DNA of 64,000 nt from SAR92 clade bacterium H921 (GTDB taxonomy: Bacteria > Pseudomonadota > Gammaproteobacteria > Pseudomonadales > Porticoccaceae): assembly GCA_025153755.1 (NCBI GenBank), contig JAOALD010000001.1, forward strand, positions 186,001 to 250,000, in the 5' to 3' direction. Position 1 is the stretch's first letter. Every line of letters begins with the position of its first letter. Below are positions 36,536 to 45,500 of this stretch, one piece after another. The notes beneath the pieces were generated by a model that was not told where the DNA came from, did no database searches, and saw only the letters and a list, made by a program, of their open reading frames with translations. Both the position numbers and the translations under genes were made by a program.

Positions 36536-39313
36536 ATGTCTAAAAAAACACCGCTTATTCTTGTCGATGGCTCCTCTTATCTCTACCGAGCATTCCATGC
36601 ACTTCCACCTTTAACTAACAGCAAAGGCAAGCCTACAGGTGCTGTGAAAGGCGTAATTAATATGATGCGTCGGCTACAAAAAGACTACCCAGATAGCACT
36701 CATGTGGTGGTCTTTGATGCCAAAGGCAAAACTTTCCGCGATGATATGTATAGCGAATACAAAGCAAATCGCCCGCCTATGCCAGACGACTTGCGATTGC
36801 AGATCGAGCCAATTCATAAAATTATTCAGGCCATGGGCATGCCTATGCTAGTCATTGAAGGTGTTGAGGCAGATGATGTGATCGGCACCTTGGCTTCGCA
36901 GGCAACGCAGGTAGCGCAGCCTGTAGTCATATCGACTGGTGATAAAGATATTGCTCAGATGGTCACCGAACATATTGTTATGGAGAACACCATGACCAAT
37001 ACAGTCATGGACAGGGAAGGGGTTATAGAAAAATTTGGTATTCCACCTGAACTGATTATTGACTACTTGGCGCTACTGGGTGATAAATCTGACAATATTC
37101 CCGGAGTACCAGGTGTGGGCGAAAAAACGGCACTGGGGCTATTGCAGGGCATTGGCGGCTTAGATGATATTTATGCCCGCCTTGATGAGGTTGCCGCCCT
37201 GACGTTTCGCGGTGCCAAAACCATGGCGTCTAAACTTGAAGAGCACCGTGACCTGGCCTATCTCTCGTATCGCCTAGCCACCATAAAAACGGATGTTGAA
37301 ATAAAGCTGGGGCTTGCTGATTTGCATAATGCAGAGCCAGATCAAATTGCCCTGCTAGACCTGTATAAAGAAATGGAATTTAAAACCTGGGTAGAGGAAG
37401 CCACGGCCGCAATAAATAATCCCCACAGCTTCGAATCGTCCTCAGTGACTGAAGCAGTAACCGATGCTCCCGATTCAGAAATTTCAGCCCCTAAGGAGCC
37501 CCGCAACACAGATTACCAAATTATTTTAACCGTGGCAGAATTCACTGTTTGGTTGGAGAAAATAAAAACAGCGCCTTTGGTCGCAGTGGACACAGAAACC
37601 ACAAGCCTCAACTATATGCGCGCCGATCTAGTTGGCATCTCAGTTGCAACAGAGTCCTATCAGGCTGCCTATATTCCATTTGGACATGATTATTTGGGTG
37701 CTCCAGAACAGCTATCTAAAGACTATGTGTTAGAAAACATAAAACCCTTACTAGAAAATAAAAACATTAAAAAAGTAGGACAAAATTTAAAATACGACAT
37801 GAGTGTTCTGGCACAGCATGGCATTGATCTTCAGGGGATCGCCTTTGATACCATGCTTGAATCCTATGTCCTTGATTCAGTTGCCACCCGTCACGATATG
37901 GACAGTTTGGCATTAAAATATTTAGAGCAAACAACGACAGGATTTACCGATATAGCAGGGAAGGGCGCGAGTCAACTTACCTTCAACCACATCGCTCTAG
38001 AGGAAGCCGGCCCCTACGCAGCAGAAGACGCGGATATCACCTTGAGACTGCACCAGACGCTATGGCCACAGTTGACCACGGAGCCAACCTTGGAAAAGGT
38101 ATTCAATGATATAGAGTTGCCATTAATACCAGTGTTGTCGCGAATCGAGCGTACCGGCGCCAAAGTGGATGACACCTTATTATTCACCCAAAGCCAAGAA
38201 CTGACGGAGCGCCTCGCTGAACTTGAGACTCAGGCTTGGGCGTTAGCCGGACAACAATTCAATCTAGCATCGCCAAAACAACTAGGGGAAATACTGTTCA
38301 CCAAATTAGAGCTTCCGGTATTGAAAAAGACGGCTAAAGGTGCGCCCTCGACAAAAGAAGAAGTACTGCAAGAACTCGCGCTTGACTACCCACTGCCGAA
38401 AGTAATATTAGAACATCGTGGGCTAGCCAAGTTAAAGTCGACCTATACCGACAAACTACCAACCATGATCAACCCAGCCACCAGGCGTATCCATACCTCT
38501 TATCATCAGGCGGGAACTGCTACCGGTAGGCTATCCTCCTCAGATCCAAATCTGCAAAATATACCAATTCGTACCGCCGAGGGACGTCGGGTGCGCCAAG
38601 CATTTGTTGCTCCACCGGGCAGTAAACTCGTGGCAGCGGATTATTCGCAGATTGAGTTGCGGATCATGGCCCATCTATCCGAGGACCCAAGCCTATTGCG
38701 TGCCTTCGCCGCGGGTGAGGATATTCACAGAGCCACCGCTTCAGAAGTCTTTGGTGTCGAGACCGCTGCGGTCACAATAGACCAGCGTCGAAGTGCCAAG
38801 GCCATTAATTTTGGCTTAATCTATGGTATGTCAGCATTTGGTCTAGCGCGGCAATTAAATATTGGCCGCAAACAGGCAGCGGAATATATCGAGCTCTACT
38901 TCGCTCGTTACCCGGGAGTGCAGAATTACATGAATAATATTCGGCATAGTGCGTCAGAAAATGGTTATGTAGAAACCGCTTATGGGCGCCGCCTGTATTT
39001 ACCCGAAATTAACGCTAGAAACGGCATGTTGCGTCAGGCAGCTGAACGCACCGCGATCAATGCTCCAATGCAAGGCACGGCAGCTGATATTATTAAGTTG
39101 GCAATGATTAATGTCGATAACTGGCTACAAAATAGCGACCTCAAAAGTCGTATGGTTATGCAGGTACATGATGAACTTGTGTTGGAGGTGCCAGAATCTG
39201 AATTAGAGGAGATAAAAGAAGGTCTGAGGGGGCTAATGGAGTCTGCCGCTGAGCTGAGCGTCCCTCTTGTTGTTGATCTGGGAGTAGGTGATAACTGGGA
39301 TGAGGCCCATTAA
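36536..39313 (+). CDS. polA: DNA polymerase I
   Basis: Gap-filling and Okazaki-fragment polymerase. 925 residues, all three activities intact. 5' nuclease: [14 protein letters not shown] (7-20), [15 protein letters not shown]. 3'-5' exonuclease: [12 protein letters not shown] (exo I), [13 protein letters not shown] (exo II), [10 protein letters not shown] (exo III). Polymerase: [31 protein letters not shown] (motif A), [16 protein letters not shown] (motif B), [13 protein letters not shown] (motif C). polA-engB synteny with a small RNA between them is known from E. coli and Pseudomonas. Confidence 0.98.
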   Translation: MSKKTPLILVDGSSYLYRAFHALPPLTNSKGKPTGAVKGVINMMRRLQKDYPDSTHVVVFDAKGKTFRDDMYSEYKANRPPMPDDLRLQIEPIHKIIQAMGMPMLVIEGVEADDVIGTLASQATQVAQPVVISTGDKDIAQMVTEHIVMENTMTNTVMDREGVIEKFGIPPELIIDYLALLGDKSDNIPGVPGVGEKTALGLLQGIGGLDDIYARLDEVAALTFRGAKTMASKLEEHRDLAYLSYRLATIKTDVEIKLGLADLHNAEPDQIALLDLYKEMEFKTWVEEATAAINNPHSFESSSVTEAVTDAPDSEISAPKEPRNTDYQIILTVAEFTVWLEKIKTAPLVAVDTETTSLNYMRADLVGISVATESYQAAYIPFGHDYLGAPEQLSKDYVLENIKPLLENKNIKKVGQNLKYDMSVLAQHGIDLQGIAFDTMLESYVLDSVATRHDMDSLALKYLEQTTTGFTDIAGKGASQLTFNHIALEEAGPYAAEDADITLRLHQTLWPQLTTEPTLEKVFNDIELPLIPVLSRIERTGAKVDDTLLFTQSQELTERLAELETQAWALAGQQFNLASPKQLGEILFTKLELPVLKKTAKGAPSTKEEVLQELALDYPLPKVILEHRGLAKLKSTYTDKLPTMINPATRRIHTSYHQAGTATGRLSSSDPNLQNIPIRTAEGRRVRQAFVAPPGSKLVAADYSQIELRIMAHLSEDPSLLRAFAAGEDIHRATASEVFGVETAAVTIDQRRSAKAINFGLIYGMSAFGLARQLNIGRKQAAEYIELYFARYPGVQNYMNNIRHSASENGYVETAYGRRLYLPEINARNGMLRQAAERTAINAPMQGTAADIIKLAMINVDNWLQNSDLKSRMVMQVHDELVLEVPESELEEIKEGLRGLMESAAELSVPLVVDLGVGDNWDEAH

Positions 39314-39318
39314 ATAGC

Positions 39319-39346
39319 TGTAAATAATTAATCTTGATTATTTACA
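39319..39346. repeat. 10-base inverted repeat after polA
   Basis: TGTAAATAAT and its exact complement ATTATTTACA, separated by 8 bases, directly after the polA stop and just before the small-RNA promoter. It lacks a T-tract, so it is a weak candidate terminator; it could instead be an operator next to the small-RNA promoter. Confidence 0.5.
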
Positions 39347-39354
39347 AATAAATT

Positions 39355-39381
39355 GGAACTTATGCATAAATACATGTCTAA
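39355..39381 (+). promoter_or_regulatory. RpoE/AlgU-type promoter in the polA-engB gap
   Basis: GGAACTT (39355-39361), then a 15-base spacer, then TCTAA (39377-39381). This is a close match to the extracytoplasmic stress sigma factor consensus (GGAACTT-N15/16-TCTRA). It is directly upstream of the candidate small RNA. ErsA of P. aeruginosa, in the same gap, is known to be AlgU-dependent. Confidence 0.65.
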
Positions 39382-39386
39382 ATAAA

Positions 39387-39493
39387 GGCAATTAATGATT
39401 GCATCATATTCTCCCCCGATAAAGAGTATGTAAAGTAAGACTCCCCATGTAGCAAACTAAGCCCTGATCCTTTGACTGGATCAGGGTTTTTTT
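39387..39493 (+). ncRNA. Candidate stress-induced small RNA (ErsA/Spot 42 position)
   Basis: About 107 bases from the inferred start near 39387 to a strong terminator. The 5' end can fold as GCAAT / ATTGC (39388-39402). The middle is A-rich and unpaired with two C-rich patches, CTCCCCC (39411-39417) and CTCCCC (39441-39446), that could pair with Shine-Dalgarno sequences. The 3' end is a terminator hairpin with seven T. It lies between polA and engB, exactly where spf (Spot 42) lies in E. coli and ersA in P. aeruginosa. No significant open reading frame is present. Homology by sequence was not tested; the call rests on position, promoter and architecture. Confidence 0.65.
39462..39493 (+). terminator. 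Terminator of the candidate small RNA
   Basis: CCCTGATCC / GGATCAGGG, nine perfect base pairs with seven-base loop TTTGACT, followed by seven T. Strong Rho-independent terminator; too far from polA (150 bases) to be obviously its own. Confidence 0.92.
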
Positions 39494-39494
39494 G

Positions 39495-39617
39495 TTAATC
39501 GGTTTATCAGGCTAATTCAGTAATAACTTACTCTTACCCCCATGCCATGCCGATAGTTGCTCACAACTCGTCGACAGACCTAGCGAAATAATAGCAAAGC
39601 ATTTTTAGTGTCCTCTA
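39495..39617. other. Intergenic sequence between small RNA and engB
   Basis: No gene or clear signal seen. engB ends at 39618 on the opposite strand, so this is a convergent intergenic tail. Confidence 0.5.
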
Positions 39618-40271
39618 TCACGAGTTGTGGTCTGCTGGGGCTTCGGATTCAGTACTGAGCCAATGATTGAGCTGTGCCTCAAGCTGTTCAAGGCCCTGCT
39701 TTTTAAGGGAGGAAAATGTCTGTACTGACAGGAGCGTGCACCCGGGATCCATATCCCGCAAATGCTTCTCGACTTTTAGTTTCGCGCTCTGAGCAGGACC
39801 GCGCTTGAGCTTGTCCGACTTGGTCAGCAAAATATGCACCGGCAGGCCGGCCTGAGCAGCCCAGTTGAGCATTTGTAAATCAAAATCCTGAAGAGGATGG
39901 CGTATATCCATCAGCAAAATTAGCCCGGCCAGGCTTTTACGCATTTGCAGGTATTCTGCCAGATGACGATCCCACTCTACCTTCATAGCTTTGGGCACCT
40001 TAGCATAGCCATAACCAGGCAAATCAACTAAGTGAGCGCCGTTGGCCAACTGGAAAAAATTAATAAGTTGTGTGCGCCCAGGAGTTTTACTGGTGCGTGC
40101 CAACCTTCCGTTGCGCGTCAGTGTATTAATCGCACTGGACTTACCCGCATTGGAGCGCCCAGCAAATGCTACTTCACAGCCAGTATCCTCTGGACATTGG
40201 TTTATGGAGGGTGCGCTGGTTAAAAATACGGCACTTTGAAAATTAATTGTGATTGAATCCATAAAAGACAT
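39618..40271 (-). CDS. engB: Ribosome biogenesis GTPase EngB (YihA/YsxC)
   Basis: Essential GTPase of large-subunit assembly. 217 residues. G1 GRSNAGKSS (about 38-46), G2/switch [13 protein letters not shown]3 [11 protein letters not shown]4 TKSD in [11 protein letters not shown]. The ATG is at 40271; a second in-frame ATG three codons later is also possible. Convergent with polA and the candidate small RNA, divergent from cytochrome c4. Confidence 0.96.
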   Translation of the reverse strand: MSFMDSITINFQSAVFLTSAPSINQCPEDTGCEVAFAGRSNAGKSSAINTLTRNGRLARTSKTPGRTQLINFFQLANGAHLVDLPGYGYAKVPKAMKVEWDRHLAEYLQMRKSLAGLILLMDIRHPLQDFDLQMLNWAAQAGLPVHILLTKSDKLKRGPAQSAKLKVEKHLRDMDPGCTLLSVQTFSSLKKQGLEQLEAQLNHWLSTESEAPADHNS

Positions 40272-40306
40272 CGCTAAGCGGCTATAAGAAACTGGGTTTT
40301 TTGGTA

Positions 40307-40312
40307 TATAAT
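40307..40312 (+). promoter_or_regulatory. Probable -10 element for the cytochrome c4 gene
   Basis: A perfect TATAAT about 90 bases upstream of the cytochrome c4 ATG. No convincing -35 was found 16-18 bases upstream, so strength is uncertain. Confidence 0.45.
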
Positions 40313-40400
40313 GCGCGCGATTTAGCCGATAGGGCTAATGATCAATGGTCGCACGTATACATCTGCGACTATTCTAGCGGATTGCGAGAGTTGAATAACC

Positions 40401-41042
40401 ATGAAAAAAAGCTTTTTAAGTATTATTTGTTTGCTGGCAACATTTACGGCGAACCAGACACTGGCAGCAGGCGATGCCGCAGCGGGTGAGTCTAAGGTTG
40501 CTATGTGTGCAGGCTGTCACGGCAACGACGGCAATAGTATGGTTTCATCGTTCCCCAAGTTAGCCGGCATAGGTGAGAAATACATGACTCAGCAGCTGCG
40601 TATGGTGAAATCAGGTGAGCGCGTTATTGTTGAAATGACCGGCATTTTAAATGGATCCACGGATCAAGACCTTCAGGATATGGCCGCCTACTATAATAGT
40701 AAGACTCGTCAAACTTCAGGTGCTCAGGACATAACTCTGATTGGTATTAGTAATGCCGACGAGGCCCTGGAGTACGGTGAAAAGGTGTACCGCGGTGGTA
40801 ACCTTAAAACTGGCGTTGCTGCCTGTACAGGCTGCCACTCGCCATCGGGCAATGGCAATGACCCAGCGGGTTACCCAGCATTGGGCGGACAACATGCTGA
40901 CTATATTGCCAAACAGCTTCTAGCTTACCGCAGAGGCGAGCGCGCCAGCGGTGGTAATGCCGCGATTATGCAAGGTGTTGCGGCAAACTTAAGTGACAAG
41001 GAGATAACAGCCGTGGCCAACTATATCTCAGGTCTAAATTAG
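40401..41042 (+). CDS. Di-heme cytochrome c4
   Basis: Periplasmic electron carrier, likely donor to terminal oxidases such as the caa3 enzyme encoded here. 213 residues with a signal peptide (about 1-22, cleavage after LAA). Two c-type heme motifs, CAGCH (36-40) and CTGCH (142-146), in two similar domains, each with a methionine ligand region (NDGNSMVSSFPKLAGI; GQHADYIAKQL). polA-engB-cyt c4-dsbA order matches Pseudomonas. Confidence 0.95.
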   Translation: MKKSFLSIICLLATFTANQTLAAGDAAAGESKVAMCAGCHGNDGNSMVSSFPKLAGIGEKYMTQQLRMVKSGERVIVEMTGILNGSTDQDLQDMAAYYNSKTRQTSGAQDITLIGISNADEALEYGEKVYRGGNLKTGVAACTGCHSPSGNGNDPAGYPALGGQHADYIAKQLLAYRRGERASGGNAAIMQGVAANLSDKEITAVANYISGLN

Positions 41043-41076
41043 AGGTTAGATAGCCGCAAGGCAAGAGGAAACTCGG

Positions 41077-41724
41077 ATGATTTATTGGATTAAACGCTTA
41101 GCCTTTCTAGTACTGATATTACCTGTGGCCATGTGCCAAGCACAGGGAGAACAATATCAGGCGGGAGTTCATTATGAGGTGCTTCCGCAGCCCATAAGAA
41201 CAGCAGATGCAAGTAAGATAGAGGTCAATGAAGTGTTTTCATACACCTGTGGCCACTGTTATAACATTGAAGCGGTGCTTCATCCGTGGGTGCAAAAGCT
41301 CCCGGCAGATGTAGATTTTCAGCAGACCCCGGCTATCTGGCAGCCATCCTTAGAGCCACTGGCCCGAGCCTATTACAGCGCCTTGCAACTCAAGGTATTA
41401 GACAAAACTCATATGGCTATTTTTGAAGCCATTCATGTCAATAGAAAGAAGATACGCACCGAAGCTGACATAGCGGCGATTTTTGCAGACGCTGGTGTTG
41501 ATGGTCTCAAGTTTTCTAAAGTCTACAACTCATTTGGTATGAATAGCTTGGTCAATCAGGCCGAGGCACGGGTTCGCGGCTATCGTGTTCAGGGTACTCC
41601 AGAGATTATCGTCAACGGAAAATACCGTGTCAGCAGCCGTAAAGCTGGTGGCTTTAACGGAATGATTAATGTTGCAGACTTTCTTATCGAAAAAGAGCGT
41701 AGTGCCCAAGCAAAACCTCAGTGA
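41077..41724 (+). CDS. dsbA: Thiol:disulfide interchange protein DsbA
   Basis: Periplasmic oxidant that introduces disulfide bonds. 215 residues, signal peptide about 1-23 (ending AQG). Active-site CGHC (Cys58, Cys61) in SYTCGHCYNIE, and the cis-proline loop GTPEIIVNGKYRV. The helical insertion typical of DsbA lies between (about 95-150). It follows cytochrome c4 by 34 bases and may share its transcript; both are exported redox proteins. Confidence 0.94.
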   Translation: MIYWIKRLAFLVLILPVAMCQAQGEQYQAGVHYEVLPQPIRTADASKIEVNEVFSYTCGHCYNIEAVLHPWVQKLPADVDFQQTPAIWQPSLEPLARAYYSALQLKVLDKTHMAIFEAIHVNRKKIRTEADIAAIFADAGVDGLKFSKVYNSFGMNSLVNQAEARVRGYRVQGTPEIIVNGKYRVSSRKAGGFNGMINVADFLIEKERSAQAKPQ

Positions 41725-41740
41725 TTGACTAGTTAGTCCC

Positions 41741-41771
41741 AAAATACGCTGTTTATCGGCGTATTTTGCTT
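41741..41771 (+). terminator. Terminator after dsbA
   Basis: AAAATACGC / GCGTATTTT with nine-base loop, followed by a T-rich stretch (GCTTTTCCTG). Ends the cytochrome c4-dsbA transcript. The remaining about 150 bases to serC are AT-rich and contain no gene. Confidence 0.8.
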
Positions 41772-41924
41772 TTCCTGTTTTTTTATTAAATAGCACTAAC
41801 AGTGATCATATCTATTGCAAATGACGTACATAAAAGAATAAATCTTTATCTACACGCGACCTCCAGTTACTATGTAGCCCTTTTTTTAAAGCGTCTTTAA
41901 TTAGACCTCGGACTTGTTCGTTTT

Positions 41925-43052
41925 ATGACAGTTAATCAAAGACCTTCGACTAAGCCCAGCAATCCCAATTTCTCATCTGGCCCCTGCTCAAAACGTCCCG
42001 GTTATGATGTTGCTAACCTAGATATTGCCACCTTGGGTCGCTCGCATCGTTCCTCTGTAGGTAAGATTGCACTGGGTAAAGCCTGCACAGACACCGCAGA
42101 AATTCTCGGCCTGCCCGAAGGCTATCGAGTGGGCGTAGTGCCGGCCTCGGATACCGGCGCCGTTGAGATGATTATGTGGTCAGTGTTAGGCCAGAGGCCG
42201 GTCGATATATTTGCTTGGGAATCCTTTGGCAGCGGCTGGCTTACAGATGCGACTAAGCAATTAAAACTCGAAGAGCTTAATAGCTACACAGCTGATTATG
42301 GTCTTTTGCCAGATATGAGTCAGGCCAACCCAGACCATGACTGTATTTTTACCTGGAATGGTACAACTGCTGGTGTAAAAGTACCCAATGCGGATTGGAT
42401 AAGCGATGATCGCACAGGGTTGACGATATGTGATGCGACCTCTGCCGTATTTGCCATGGAAATGCCATGGGAGAAACTCGATGTTGTCACCTATAGTTGG
42501 CAGAAAGTTCTTGGTGGCGAAGGCGGCCATGGCATGTTAATTCTGAGCCCCAGAGCGGTCGAGCGATTAGAAACCTATACGCCAGCATGGCCGATGCCCA
42601 AAATCTTCCGCATGACCAAAGGGGGCAAATTAATCGAAGGAATTTTCCGCGGCGAGACCATCAACACGCCCTCTATGCTATGTGTTGCGGACTATTTGGA
42701 TGCGCTAAATTGGATTCGTTCAATAGGTGGACTGTCCGCCGCTATCGCTAAATCAGAAGCCAATCTCGATGTGCTAAAGGGCTTTGTAGAAGCGCGCCCC
42801 TGGGCCCACTTTTTGGCCCAAGACATTGATCAAATCTCCAACACTAGCGTTTGCCTAACATTAGATCTCGCCGCAGATCAGGTTAAGCAAATTGTTAAGT
42901 TATTGGATAACGAAGGCGTTGCCTATGATATTGGCGCCTACCGCGATGCACCAGCCGGCCTGCGTATATGGTGTGGCGCAACCGTTGAAAAATCTGATAT
43001 TGAAACATTGCTGCCATGGCTTGATTGGGCCCATGCAGAGGTTAGTCAATAA
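41925..43052 (+). CDS. serC: Phosphoserine aminotransferase, alphaproteobacterial/archaeal type
   Basis: Transaminates 3-phosphohydroxypyruvate in serine synthesis (PLP enzyme). 375 residues. The PLP lysine lies in [15 protein letters not shown]. The sequence ([51 protein letters not shown]) matches the SerC subfamily found in alphaproteobacteria and Methanosarcina rather than the E. coli/Pseudomonas SerC, suggesting horizontal transfer. serA follows 37 bases downstream. Confidence 0.9.
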   Translation: MTVNQRPSTKPSNPNFSSGPCSKRPGYDVANLDIATLGRSHRSSVGKIALGKACTDTAEILGLPEGYRVGVVPASDTGAVEMIMWSVLGQRPVDIFAWESFGSGWLTDATKQLKLEELNSYTADYGLLPDMSQANPDHDCIFTWNGTTAGVKVPNADWISDDRTGLTICDATSAVFAMEMPWEKLDVVTYSWQKVLGGEGGHGMLILSPRAVERLETYTPAWPMPKIFRMTKGGKLIEGIFRGETINTPSMLCVADYLDALNWIRSIGGLSAAIAKSEANLDVLKGFVEARPWAHFLAQDIDQISNTSVCLTLDLAADQVKQIVKLLDNEGVAYDIGAYRDAPAGLRIWCGATVEKSDIETLLPWLDWAHAEVSQ

Positions 43053-43089
43053 TTTAAGTCGACTCCTACCGACAATACTGAGAAAAAAT

Positions 43090-44259
43090 ATGTATAACAT
43101 CCGTACCTACAACGCTATTTCCTCGAAAGGCTTAAGTCTTTTTTCTGCAGATAAGTACTTAGTGTCTAGTGAATCAGCATCACCAGAGGGCGTGCTGCTG
43201 CGAAGCCAAAAGTTGCATAAAGAAGTTCTGCCAGAATCGGTGATTGCTGTCGCCAGAGCAGGCGCCGGAACTAATAATATTCCTACTGAGGATTATACCG
43301 AGCAGGGCATAGTAGTTTTCAACACCCCCGGAGCGAATGCTAATGCGGTTAAAGAATTGATCGTTGCTGGCTTGCTACTGGGCTCTCGGGATATCTATGG
43401 CGGCATGACCTATGTTCAAGAACTAGGCCATATGGATGACTCGGGCGAAATGGGAAAGTTGCTGGAAAAAGAGAAGAAACGTTTTGCTGGATCAGAGATT
43501 ACGGGTAAAACACTAGGCGTAGTCGGTTTGGGTGCCATTGGCTCTATTATTGCTAATCTAGCGCTAGATCTAGGTATGAATGTTATTGGTTACGATCCAG
43601 CTATTTCTGTTGAGGCGGCATGGCAACTATCGAGCCGAGTTGAGCGCATGGAAAGCATCGAGGGACTGTTGGCCAGTGCCGACTTTGTTACTTTGCACGT
43701 TCCCGCTATTCCGGCAACCAAACACCTTATTAACAAAGAAACCTTGGCTCAGATGAAGCCCACGGCTAAAATTTTGAACTTTGCGCGTGAAGAAATTGTT
43801 AATACAGATGATATGGTTGCCGCTCTAGATGCCGGTACTATCGCCGCTTACATCAGTGATTTCCCAGCACCGGCGCTACTGGGTCGCAAAGATGTATTGT
43901 TGATGCCGCATATTGGCGCCAGCACGGAAGAAGCGGAAGAGAACTGCGCGGCTATGGCTGCCAAACAGCTAATGGACTACCTTGAGAACGGCAATATCCA
44001 CAATTCAGTTAACTATCCAGCCACGAAAATGTCGCGTAATGGTGACTATCGAATTACTTTCACTAACAACAATGTGCCCAAAGTATTGGGTACTGTGCTA
44101 ACAGTCTTGGCTGACGCGGAACTCAATGTTGTGGATATGGTGAATAAAAGCCGTGGTGCTATTGCTTACAATATTATTGATGTTGAGGGTGATTTGGACC
44201 AAAGCACTGAGGATGCGATTGCCGCTATCAGTGGCGTGATTCGGGTTCGAGTTATCTAA
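43090..44259 (+). CDS. serA: D-3-phosphoglycerate dehydrogenase
   Basis: First committed step of serine synthesis. 389 residues from ATG 43090; a longer in-frame start would run back into serC and is unlikely. NAD-binding GVVGLGAIGSIIA, catalytic region LNFAREEIVN with the Arg-Glu of this subtype, and MPHIGASTEEAEENCA with the catalytic His. A C-terminal ACT domain (about 318-389, NNNVPKVLGTVLTVLADAELN) may sense serine. This short N-terminal form is unlike the 409-residue gammaproteobacterial SerA. Paired with the unusual serC. Confidence 0.92.
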   Translation: MYNIRTYNAISSKGLSLFSADKYLVSSESASPEGVLLRSQKLHKEVLPESVIAVARAGAGTNNIPTEDYTEQGIVVFNTPGANANAVKELIVAGLLLGSRDIYGGMTYVQELGHMDDSGEMGKLLEKEKKRFAGSEITGKTLGVVGLGAIGSIIANLALDLGMNVIGYDPAISVEAAWQLSSRVERMESIEGLLASADFVTLHVPAIPATKHLINKETLAQMKPTAKILNFAREEIVNTDDMVAALDAGTIAAYISDFPAPALLGRKDVLLMPHIGASTEEAEENCAAMAAKQLMDYLENGNIHNSVNYPATKMSRNGDYRITFTNNNVPKVLGTVLTVLADAELNVVDMVNKSRGAIAYNIIDVEGDLDQSTEDAIAAISGVIRVRVI

Positions 44260-44389
44260 ATTATTTAGGGCTGTAAAAGCGGCCCTTGATATAGTCATCG
44301 CTACCATACTCATCAGTTACTTATCTCATCGGTCAACTGGTATCGGCCTTATGTTTTTGGGTAGGCGGGCCTGTTATGACAAATCCGCC

Positions 44390-45373
44390 TCAGTTAAAGA
44401 GCTTTGCCCTAACAGTATTTCGATAGGCCTTAGGACTGTTGCCTGACCACTGCCGAAACCTTGATGAAAACCAGCTAGCCTCCTTATAACCGCTGTAATT
44501 TGCTATCTCTAAAATAGACAGGTCGGTATTTTTAAGTAGATCACAGGCAAATGATATGCGTAGTTCGGTTAAATAGTCGCTGGGTGTGTTGCCAACCGCG
44601 ACTTTAAAACGGCGGTTAAAGGTCCTAGTGGTCATACCAAACTGATTTGCCAGATCAGGAATTGCCAAAGCTCTACTGAGATTGTCCTGCAACCATATCT
44701 GAGCCTGAGCGATAGCCTCGTCGCCATGATTTCCCGCCTGCTGGCCATGCGTGCCTGCCGGGTTGGCAATATTGCGAATCTCATGAAAGAAATTGCGCTG
44801 AGCCTGGCGAGCTATAACACGGCCAAAAACTCGCTCGACCTGATACATAAGTAGTTCAGCCATAGCATTGACACTGGCCGCACAGTAAATATTGCCAGCC
44901 TGGGTAGTGAAATGCTGGCGTTCCAACTGAACTTGTGGATAGTGCCTTTGTAGCTGATCAAAATAATGCCAGTGGGTAGTCGCTGGTTTGCCATCTAACA
45001 GCCCCGCTTCGGCAAGAAAACAAACCCCAGTGCCCACAGCGGTAAAGTTACAATTTCGTTGGTGCTGCTGCCGCAGCCAGGGAATATAAGCTTCGTACTT
45101 GTTCACCGCAGGGCGCGGATTACGCCACAGCGCGGGAATATGAATTAGGTCGCTATCAAAGTTATCCGCAAGTGAGTGAGTCGGGTGTAATTCAAAGCCC
45201 GCTGAGGTTTGTACTGGCTTGCCATCGGGGGTGATACGCCGAACATTTACCTGCTGGACACCGTGCTTTTGGGCGCGTGCCATCGCCTGCGCGAAGTTAA
45301 AGATCTCGGCGGCAAGAGTGGTGCTCGACACCAGCATATTGTCGCAGAGCAAAAGACTGAGATTGAACGCCAT
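44390..45373 (-). CDS. GlxA-type AraC-family regulator with DJ-1/PfpI-like domain
   Basis: About 327 residues from ATG 45373 (a TTG 10 codons upstream is also possible). N-terminal part (about 1-190) is a DJ-1/PfpI-like domain, with the usual nucleophile position in FTAVGTGVCFLAEAG. The C-terminal AraC DNA-binding domain has LAIPDLANQFGMTTRTFNRRFK and SILEIANYSGYKEASWFSSRFR. GlxA-like regulators often control small-molecule catabolism; the target here is unknown. It is divergent from fabY, which it might regulate. Confidence 0.85.
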   Translation of the reverse strand: MAFNLSLLLCDNMLVSSTTLAAEIFNFAQAMARAQKHGVQQVNVRRITPDGKPVQTSAGFELHPTHSLADNFDSDLIHIPALWRNPRPAVNKYEAYIPWLRQQHQRNCNFTAVGTGVCFLAEAGLLDGKPATTHWHYFDQLQRHYPQVQLERQHFTTQAGNIYCAASVNAMAELLMYQVERVFGRVIARQAQRNFFHEIRNIANPAGTHGQQAGNHGDEAIAQAQIWLQDNLSRALAIPDLANQFGMTTRTFNRRFKVAVGNTPSDYLTELRISFACDLLKNTDLSILEIANYSGYKEASWFSSRFRQWSGNSPKAYRNTVRAKLFN

Positions 45374-45500
45374 AATTGCGAAAATATAGCATATTTTGAC
45401 CAATAAACTAAACTAAATGACCAAATTACTAAATACAGAGCGGGTTTTCCTGTCTACACTAGGCGTATTGAATTTTATTAATCCCTTTTAAGGAATCCAT

